Source of the DNA: Streptomyces sp. Ru71 | Lineage (GTDB): Bacteria > Actinomycetota > Actinomycetes > Streptomycetales > Streptomycetaceae | Reading direction: 5' to 3' | NCBI RefSeq assembly: GCF_002920535.1 | Contig: NZ_PQSS01000002.1 | Location: 124,001-188,000, forward strand | DNA length: 64,000 nucleotides | Shown here: positions 8,317 through 14,280 of the stretch, piece by piece | Layout of the letters: every line of letters starts with the position of its first letter | Numbering within the stretch: position 1 is the first letter of the stretch | Position numbers and translations under genes: made by a program | The notes under the pieces: generated by a model | Told to the model about the DNA's origin: nothing | The model's input: only the letters and a program-made list of their open reading frames with translations | The model's database searches: none

Positions 8317-8772
8317 CTACTCGCCGCGCCCGGCACCCCGCTGCGCGACCAGGGTGTCGCGGATCTCCTTGAGCACCTCCAGCTCGCTCACCTCGACGAC
8401 CTCCTTCGTGCCCTCCCGGGCCGCCTTGCGGTCCGCCTGACGGGCCAGGTACTTCGCCATCGGCAGGACCATCAGGAAGTAGACCACCGCGGCGGTGATC
8501 ACGAAGTTCAGCGCGGCGCCGAGGACCGAGCCCCACATGATGCGGATGCCCTCGTCCTTGGTGCAGGTCCCGGTCAGGCAGGAGCTGTAGTTGTCCAGGC
8601 TCTGCGTGCCGATCGCGCCGACCACCGGGTTGATGACGCCCTTCACCACCGAGTTCACGATGTTGGTGAAGGCGGCGCCGATGACCACCGCTACTGCCAG
8701 ATCGACGACGTTGCCGCGCATCAGGAAGGCCTTGAAGCCCTCCCAGACGCCCGGATCCTTCTTCTCGCTCAC
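8317..8772 (-). CDS. mscL: large-conductance mechanosensitive channel MscL
   Basis: This 151-residue protein forms the homopentameric emergency valve that opens under membrane tension in hypo-osmotic shock. The N-terminal amphipathic helix and TM1 (FKAFLMRGNVVDLAVAVVIG, with the pore-lining Ala/Val/Gly pattern) and TM2 (FVITAAVVYFLMVLP) are clear. A periplasmic loop with two Cys residues (SSCLTGTCTK) separates them, and the C-terminal helical bundle ends in VLKEIRDTLVAQ. Length is normal for actinobacteria. It stands alone, convergent with the small acidic protein gene. Confidence 0.97.
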   Translation of the reverse strand: MSEKKDPGVWEGFKAFLMRGNVVDLAVAVVIGAAFTNIVNSVVKGVINPVVGAIGTQSLDNYSSCLTGTCTKDEGIRIMWGSVLGAALNFVITAAVVYFLMVLPMAKYLARQADRKAAREGTKEVVEVSELEVLKEIRDTLVAQRGAGRGE

Positions 8773-8907
8773 CTCGGGGCCCTTCCTCGTCCTTACGGCA
8801 TGTGGAGTAAACCGCTCCGCAACCTACGACAGGCCAAGGGAGGCGTGTCCAATCCGATAACTCGATCGAGCTACTTGACAAACAGCGCAGGCGGCTGACC
8901 TCCGGGT

Positions 8908-9492
8908 TCAGCACAGCGTCACCGCCAGACGTGCCGTGGCGCTCGCCCCGACGAGCCGGGCCGCCGTGGCGCGCGGCACCGACAGGACGACCAGGGCGCC
9001 GCCGTCCGCCGTGTCGTCCGCCGCCCCGGGCAGCCGGGCCACCCGGGCCCCACGGGCCACCACGCGGGCGTCGCCGCCGCTCGTGGCGTCCTCGGCGGCG
9101 ATGACGTCGACCCGGTCCCCCGGCCGCAGCAGGCGGACCGTGCCGGCGTCGGCGATCCGCACCGGTGCCGCCACCGTCCCGGCCCCCGCACCGCCGCGCA
9201 CAGGCGAAGGTGCCGCCGGGTGTGCCAACGGGCGTCCCGGTGGGTGCCCGCGGCCCCTGTCGGCCGTCTCCCGCGGCCCCGCCGCCACCAGCGCGGCCGC
9301 GGTGACGGCCAGCCCGGCGGCGACGGCCCGCCTGCGGTGCCGGGCCAGCCGGTGCGCCAGCAGACGCACACCGCGCACCCGCACCGGCGCGAACCGCGGC
9401 ACCTCGCGGGTGGGCGGCACGCCGTCCGACGGTGAGGAGGACGAAGGTCCCGGGAAGGAAGGGGCGAAGGAAACGGACACAGGGATCACCAC
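8908..9492 (-). CDS. CpaB/RcpC-like pilus-assembly protein with SAF domain
   Basis: This 194-residue protein has an N-terminal Ser/Pro-rich tail, a basic stretch leading into one hydrophobic segment (AVAAGLAVTAAALVAAG, about residues 57-73), and a C-terminal SAF-like half with IADAGTVRLLRPGDRVDVIAAE, the pattern seen in CpaB/RcpC proteins of tad pili. Its role would be at the cell surface in Flp-pilus assembly, but no other tad gene is nearby, so it may be a lone paralogue. The start is GTG 9492, with a second GTG directly after it. Confidence 0.72.
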   Translation of the reverse strand: MVIPVSVSFAPSFPGPSSSSPSDGVPPTREVPRFAPVRVRGVRLLAHRLARHRRRAVAAGLAVTAAALVAAGPRETADRGRGHPPGRPLAHPAAPSPVRGGAGAGTVAAPVRIADAGTVRLLRPGDRVDVIAAEDATSGGDARVVARGARVARLPGAADDTADGGALVVLSVPRATAARLVGASATARLAVTLC

Positions 9493-9556
9493 CCGCTGGC
9501 GAGGACATCGCTTGCGAGACCCACGATGAGGCCTCGCGCCGGGGCCCGCCGACGCC

Positions 9557-9583
9557 CGTGGACAACCGACGGGCTGTGGACAA
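9557..9583. promoter_or_regulatory. two DnaA-box-like sites
   Basis: CGTGGACAA (9557-9565) and TGTGGACAA (9575-9583) are 18 bp apart in the same orientation. The second is a perfect match on the reverse strand to TTGTCCACA, the preferred streptomycete DnaA box; the first differs at one end position. Confidence 0.5.
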
Positions 9584-9596
9584 CTCCCTCACTCGA

Positions 9597-9697
9597 ACGG
9601 AAGGTTCCACGCCCCCGTCACGGACGGTTCCACACTCTCGTCACGGAAGCCTCCACCCCCGTCACGAACGGATCGACACCCCCGTCACGGCAGCTCG
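9597..9697. repeat. degenerate 21-23 bp direct repeats reaching into the mtnP 3' end
   Basis: Units starting ACGGAAGGTTCC..., ACGGACGGTTCC..., ACGGAAGCCTCC... and ACGAACGGATCG..., each ending in CGTC, begin at 9597, 9620, 9643 and 9664, with a partial fifth. Lengths are 23, 23, 21 and 23. The fourth overlaps the mtnP stop codon. Confidence 0.7.
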
Positions 9698-10527
9698 AAC
9701 CCCGGGTCCATCCCTCCCAGCGCCGAGGTGCACAGGCAGTCCCGCTCCCCGTTCGAGGGCAGCGCGGCCACCGCGTCGAACAGCACCCCCCGCAGCCGGT
9801 CCACGTTCGCCGCGAACACCCGCAGCACCTCGTCGTGGGAGACGCCCTCACCGGTCTCCGCCCCGGCGTCGAGGTCGGTGACCAGGGTCATCGAGGTGTA
9901 GCAGAGCTCCAGCTCGCGGGCCAGCGCCGCCTCCGGGTGGCCGGTCATGCCGACCACGGACCAGCCCTGCGCCTGGTGCCACAACGATTCCGCACGCGTC
10001 GAGAAGCGCGGCCCCTCGACCACGACGAGCGTCCCGCCGTCCACGGGCTCCCAGTCCCGCCCCCGGGCCGCCTTCAGCGCGGCCGCGCGCCCGGTGGGGC
10101 AGTAGGGGTCGGCCAGGGACACGTGCACGACGTTCGGCACCGTGCCGTCGGGCAGCGGCAGCCCGTCGAAGTACGTGCCCACCCGGGACTTCGTGCGGTC
10201 CACGAGCTGGTCCGGCACCAGCAGCGTGCCCGGCCCGTACTCGGGCCGCAGCCCGCCCACCGCGCACGGCCCGAGGACCTGGCGCACCCCGAGCGAGCGC
10301 AGCGCCCACAGGTTGGCCCGGTAGTTGATGCGGTGCGGCGGCAGATGGTGACCCCGGCCGTGGCGGGGCAGGAACGCGACCCGGCGGCCGGCGATCTCGC
10401 CGAGGAAGAGGGAGTCGCTGGGCGCACCGTAGGGGGTGTCCACCTGGATCTCGGTCACCTCGTCCAGGAACGAGTAGAAACCGGAGCCGCCGATCACGCC
10501 GATCTCGGCGTTCGCGTTGTTCGCCAT
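9685..10527 (-). CDS. mtnP: S-methyl-5'-thioadenosine phosphorylase family protein
   Basis: This 280-residue member of the purine nucleoside phosphorylase/MTAP family cleaves 5'-methylthioadenosine with phosphate to adenine and methylthioribose 1-phosphate in methionine salvage. Motifs are the phosphate-binding GVIGGSGFYSFLD, RHGRGHHLPPHRINYRAN, and the substrate block GMTGHPEAALARELELCYT. The ATG at 10527 follows TAGGGT by six bases, a leaderless layout. Some family members act on other nucleosides, so exact substrate is inferred. Degenerate repeats lie at its 3' end. Confidence 0.9.
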   Translation of the reverse strand: MANNANAEIGVIGGSGFYSFLDEVTEIQVDTPYGAPSDSLFLGEIAGRRVAFLPRHGRGHHLPPHRINYRANLWALRSLGVRQVLGPCAVGGLRPEYGPGTLLVPDQLVDRTKSRVGTYFDGLPLPDGTVPNVVHVSLADPYCPTGRAAALKAARGRDWEPVDGGTLVVVEGPRFSTRAESLWHQAQGWSVVGMTGHPEAALARELELCYTSMTLVTDLDAGAETGEGVSHDEVLRVFAANVDRLRGVLFDAVAALPSNGERDCLCTSALGGMDPGFELP

Positions 10528-10533
10528 GCCCGC

Positions 10534-10539
10534 ACCCTA
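10534..10539 (-). promoter_or_regulatory. -10 element TAGGGT of mtnP
   Basis: On the minus strand TAGGGT is followed by six bases and then the mtnP ATG, consistent with a leaderless transcript. Confidence 0.5.
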
Positions 10540-10560
10540 ACCGGCCGGGCACACGCCGAG

Positions 10561-10588
10561 GACCCCGCCGTCGGGCGACGGCAGGGTC
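10561..10588 (-). terminator. terminator of the FmdB gene
   Basis: GACCC-C-GCCGTCG pairs with CGACGGC-A-GGGTC (13 positions, one mismatch), just past the FmdB stop on the minus strand. Confidence 0.75.
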
Positions 10589-10604
10589 CCGGGAAAAGTG
10601 AGTC

Positions 10605-10919
10605 TCAGGCGGCCGAGGAGCTGGTGGAGCTGCTCGACGAGGAGCTCGACCCCGCGTCCGAGGAGGACGAGGACGACGACGAGGACGTGCTCGACGTGGA
10701 AGAGGACGACTTCGACGACGCCGGCGAGCTGCTCGACGAGGAGCCGCGGCTGTCGTTGCGGTAGAAGCCGGAACCCTTGAAGACGATGCCGACCGCGGAG
10801 AACACCTTCTTGAGGCGGCCCTTGCAGCTGGGGCACTCGGTCAGGGCGTCGTCGGTGAACTTCTGCACCGCCTCAAGGCCCTCGCCGCACTCGGTGCACT
10901 GGTACTGGTAGGTGGGCAC
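10605..10919 (-). CDS. FmdB-family zinc ribbon protein with poly-Ser tail
   Basis: The 104-residue product begins PTYQYQCTECGEGLEA and has the two Cys pairs (CTEC, CPSC) of the FmdB zinc ribbon in the first 40 residues. Residues from about 60 on are almost only Ser with some Ala, Lys, Thr and Asp, an extreme low-complexity tail. The start is GTG 10919, with AGGAGG eight bases upstream; family members begin M-P-T-Y, and the longer frame from ATG 10946 would lie inside the CIRCE operator. Function of the family is unsettled. The operator suggests induction with chaperones. Confidence 0.9.
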   Translation of the reverse strand: MPTYQYQCTECGEGLEAVQKFTDDALTECPSCKGRLKKVFSAVGIVFKGSGFYRNDSRGSSSSSSPASSKSSSSTSSTSSSSSSSSSDAGSSSSSSSSTSSSAA

Positions 10920-10929
10920 TGTCTTCCTC

Positions 10930-10956
10930 CTGGCACTCTCACTCAATGAGTGCTAA
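10930..10956 (-). promoter_or_regulatory. CIRCE operator (HrcA site) upstream of FmdB gene
   Basis: The plus strand reads CTGGCACTC, nine bases, GAGTGCTAA. The right arm matches the CIRCE consensus TTAGCACTC-N9-GAGTGCTAA at 9 of 9, the left arm at 7 of 9, and the spacer is exactly nine. It overlaps the ribosome-binding region, the position CIRCE takes in groES leaders. Confidence 0.8.
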
Positions 10957-10986
10957 CGACGATCCATACTGACGTATTCCCGAGCG

Positions 10987-12279
10987 TCAGTCCACTGTCA
11001 CCGGCACGCGGTGACCCACGCCACGCGCGACGGTACGGCCCCGGGGGTGCGCCACCAGCCGGGAGCGCAGCGCCAGCAGGGTCACCAGGGCGAGCACCGT
11101 GCCGCCCATCGGGACCAGGAAACCGGCGCCGCCCCACAGCCGGTCCTCCAGCTGTCCGGCGACCGTGACGGCGGCGGCCTGGCCGAGCGCGACCGCGCCG
11201 GTCAGCCAGGTGAACGCCTCGGTGCGCGCACCGGCCGGCACCAGGCCCTCGACCAGGGTGTAGCCGGTGATCAGGGCGGGCGCGATGCACATGCCGACCA
11301 GCAGGCCGAGGCCGGCCAGCAGGAGCGTGGAGTGGGCGGTCCACAGGGCGGAGGCGACCAGTGCCAGGGCGGCGTAGCCGACGACCAGGCGGCGCTGCGG
11401 GGCGACCTTCCAGGCGACGGCGCCGCAGACGAGCCCGGAGATCATGTTGCCCGCCGCGAAGACGCCGTAGAGCACACCGTTCAGGCCGGGCTCGCCGATG
11501 GACTCGGTGAACGCGGCCAGCGACACCTGCATGCCGCCGAAGACGGAGCCGATGCCCAGAAACGTCACGATCAGCACGCGCACGCCGGGGACGCGCAGCG
11601 CGGAGGTGCGCTCCACGCGCGCGTGGGCGTCGGCGGAGTGGACCTGGGGCTGGGTGCTCTTCTGCGCGGCGAAGAGCAGACCGCCGACCAGCGTCAGCGC
11701 GGCCTCGGTGATCAGACCGGCGGCGGGCGCCACGGTGGTGCACAGGGCGGTCGCCAGCAGCGGGCCGACGACGAAGGTCAGCTCGTCGGTGACGGACTCG
11801 AAGGCCGCGGCGGTGCTCATCAGCGGGGAGCCCTTGAGCTTCACGCCCCAGCGGGCGCGGACCATGGGCCCGATCTGCGGCACCGAGGCGCCCGTCGGCA
11901 CCGCCGCCACGAACAGTGCCCACAGCGGGGCGTGCGCGAGGGCGAGCGCGGTCAGGGTGAGCCCGGACAGCGCGTGCACGATCACGCCGGGCAGCAGGAC
12001 GGCGCGCTGGCCGTAGCGGTCGGCGAGACGGCCGCTGTACGGGGCGAACAGCGCCATCGACACGCCGGTGACGGCCGCCGCGGCGCCGGCCGCGCCGTAG
12101 GAGCCGGTGGTGTGCTGCACGAGCAGCACGATGGAGAGGGTGAGCATCGCGAACGGCTGGCGTGCCGCGAAGCCGGGGAGCAGGAAGGTCCAGGCGCCGC
12201 GGGTGCGCAGCAGTTGCCCGTATCCAGGGCGGGCGGGAGTCGCCGCCTTCGTCTTCTCCGAGGTGACCGTGGACGCCAC
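10987..12279 (-). CDS. MFS transporter
   Basis: This 430-residue protein has 12 predicted membrane segments. The major facilitator motif between TM2 and TM3 is present (APYSGRLADRYGQRAVLL). The soluble N-terminus (about 20 residues, Lys/Thr-rich) precedes the first segment GAWTFLLPGFAARQPFAML. The substrate cannot be read from sequence; such proteins usually export drugs or metabolites by proton antiport. It starts at GTG 12279 with a weak AAAGG upstream. The 279 bases upstream of it (12280-12558) contain no gene or RNA element I can support. Confidence 0.88.
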   Translation of the reverse strand: MASTVTSEKTKAATPARPGYGQLLRTRGAWTFLLPGFAARQPFAMLTLSIVLLVQHTTGSYGAAGAAAAVTGVSMALFAPYSGRLADRYGQRAVLLPGVIVHALSGLTLTALALAHAPLWALFVAAVPTGASVPQIGPMVRARWGVKLKGSPLMSTAAAFESVTDELTFVVGPLLATALCTTVAPAAGLITEAALTLVGGLLFAAQKSTQPQVHSADAHARVERTSALRVPGVRVLIVTFLGIGSVFGGMQVSLAAFTESIGEPGLNGVLYGVFAAGNMISGLVCGAVAWKVAPQRRLVVGYAALALVASALWTAHSTLLLAGLGLLVGMCIAPALITGYTLVEGLVPAGARTEAFTWLTGAVALGQAAAVTVAGQLEDRLWGGAGFLVPMGGTVLALVTLLALRSRLVAHPRGRTVARGVGHRVPVTVD

Positions 12280-12558
12280 GGCCCGTGCCTTTCTGCCGCC
12301 TGGTAGCGCGGCGCCCTGGTAAGGGGCCGTGCGCCGAGAGCTGTCCTCTTGCGCGGACTGCGGTAGATGCCGGGGCCCTCGGTGAGGGGCTGCACGGCCG
12401 CCATACGGTCGCGCCAGCTCTGCGTCAGGCAGAGTTGGTTCGATCAGGGGTGCGCCTTCATCGTACAGGGATCCCGCGGGAAAGCCCTGTGAATACGAGC
12501 ACCGCCCAAGTGTTCACCTGGGATTGGCCGGGGTGCCGGAAATCGGACCACGCCGTGG

Positions 12559-14058
12559 TCAGCGTCCCTCACTCTCCGTGCCCAGCCATCCGGCCAGCTT
12601 GCCGCCGCGGGCGACCGCGCGCAGCCGGCGTTCCGCCGCGTCGCGCACCGGGTCGGTGGTGACGACGAGGAGCTCGTCGCCGCGGCGCAGCACCGTCGAG
12701 GGCAGCGGCACGAAGGACTTGCCCTCGCGCACCACCAGGGTGACCGCCGCCCCCTGCGGCAGGCGCAGCTCGTTGACCTCGACGCCGTGCATCCGCGAGC
12801 CCTCGGGGACGTCCACGGACAGCAGATGGCCGCGCAGCCGCTCCAGGGGCGCGGACTCGATGCCGAGGTCGGCGGTCTCCGTGCGGTCGCCCAGGCGCAG
12901 GGTGCGGGCGAGCCAGGGCAGGGTCGGGCCCTGGAGCAGGGTGTAGACGACGACCAGCACGAAGACGATGTTGAACACGCGCCGGCTGCCCTGGACGCCG
13001 TTCACCATGGGGATGGTCGCCAGGATGATGGGCACGGCGCCGCGCAGACCGGCCCAGGACATCAGGGTCTGCTCCCGCCAGGGCACCCGGAACGGTGTGA
13101 GGCACGCGACGACGCTCAGCGGGCGGGCCAGCATGGTCAGCACGAGCCCGATGACCAGCGCGGGCCACACGTCGTCGCCCAGCTCGTGCGGGGTGACCAG
13201 GAGGCCGAGCAGGACGAACATCCCGATCTGGGCGATCCAGCCGAGGCCCTCGGCGAAGCCGCGGGTGGCGGGCCAGTGCGGCAGCTTGGCGTTGCCGATC
13301 ACCATCGAGGCGAGGTAGACGGCGAGGAAGCCGCTGCCGTGCGCCAGCGCGCCGGCCGCGTACGCCGTGACGGAGATGGCCATGACGGCGATCGGGTAGA
13401 GGCCGGAGGCGGGCAGGGCGACGTGCTTCAGGCCCCAGGAGCCGGCCCAGCCGATCGCCAGTCCGATGGCGGCGCCGATGGCCAGCTCCTGGGCTATCTC
13501 GCCCAGCAGCAGATACCAGTGCTCGACCGGACCGGCCGTGGAGAAGGCGACGACCAGGATGACGACGGGTGCGTCGTTGAACCCGGACTCGGCCTCCAGC
13601 GTGCCCGTCACGCGCGCCGGGAGGGGGATCTTGCGCAGGACGGAGAAGACCGCCGCCGCGTCCGTCGAGGACACCACCGCGCCGATGATCAGCGCCTGCC
13701 GCCACTGCAGGTCCACCAGGTAGTGCGCACCCGCGGCCGTCACGCCCACACTCACCGCGACCCCGGCCAGCGCCAGCGCGGAGGCGGCGGGCAGGACCGG
13801 TTTGATCTCCTTCCACTTCGTGCCGAGACCGCCCTCGGCCAGGATGACGACCAGGGCGGCGTAGCCGATGACCTGGGTCATCTCGGCGCTGTTGAAGTGG
13901 ATGTGCCCGATGCCGTCCTGGCCCATGAGGATGCCGATGCCCAGGTAGACGAGCAGGCTCGGCAGTCCGCTCCGCGAGGAGATCCGGACCGCTGCCACGG
14001 CGACGAGCAGGACGAGCGAGCAGACGAGCAGGAGCTGGTTGAGGTGGTTGACAGTCAG
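12559..14058 (-). CDS. potassium/proton antiporter, CPA1/NhaP2 type
   Basis: This 499-residue protein joins a 12-13 segment Na+/H+ exchanger domain (about 1-380) to a TrkA-C/RCK_C regulatory domain (about 400-480, SRMHGVEVNELRLPQGAAVTLVV). The ND site typical of the family is in EAESGFNDAPVVI. The apparent GTG at 13998 would cut off the first membrane segment; the frame continues upstream to CTG 14058 (LTVNHLNQLLLVCSLVLLVAV), preceded by GGAGAGGAA, so I take the CTG as start. It likely exports K+ or Na+ in exchange for protons. Monocistronic. Confidence 0.88.
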   Translation of the reverse strand: MTVNHLNQLLLVCSLVLLVAVAAVRISSRSGLPSLLVYLGIGILMGQDGIGHIHFNSAEMTQVIGYAALVVILAEGGLGTKWKEIKPVLPAASALALAGVAVSVGVTAAGAHYLVDLQWRQALIIGAVVSSTDAAAVFSVLRKIPLPARVTGTLEAESGFNDAPVVILVVAFSTAGPVEHWYLLLGEIAQELAIGAAIGLAIGWAGSWGLKHVALPASGLYPIAVMAISVTAYAAGALAHGSGFLAVYLASMVIGNAKLPHWPATRGFAEGLGWIAQIGMFVLLGLLVTPHELGDDVWPALVIGLVLTMLARPLSVVACLTPFRVPWREQTLMSWAGLRGAVPIILATIPMVNGVQGSRRVFNIVFVLVVVYTLLQGPTLPWLARTLRLGDRTETADLGIESAPLERLRGHLLSVDVPEGSRMHGVEVNELRLPQGAAVTLVVREGKSFVPLPSTVLRRGDELLVVTTDPVRDAAERRLRAVARGGKLAGWLGTESEGR

Positions 14059-14280
14059 CGGCCGGTTCCTCTCCGAGATGTTCGAGATCTTCCGATTACT
14101 TCGTTACCTTACCTAACTCTTGACGATTTCTTGACGCTCGCCGAGGCAAGATCGAACGCCCGCCCCGGCTGGTTGCGGACTCCGCGTCAAGGGCCGACGG
14201 GCCCTGCGCCTATGGTTGCTCCAGCGCTCAGTTAAAAGCACAGCCGAACCTGCCGCTCGCGAAGGACAGCAAGGACAGCG

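Noticed and set aside
8861-8870. palindrome CTCGATCGAG followed by TTGACA
   Set aside because: The dyad is short and no -10 element lies at proper spacing after TTGACA; not enough to call a promoter or operator.
7985-9610. upstream extension of ltrA to a 953-residue protein
   Set aside because: The extra part crosses the tandem repeats and is antisense or out of frame to mscL and the pilus-like gene; family members begin at the block encoded just after 7984.
12280-12558. 279-base gap between the MFS and antiporter genes
   Set aside because: Examined for a small gene, tRNA or riboswitch; found only weak pairing and no reading frame with a ribosome site.
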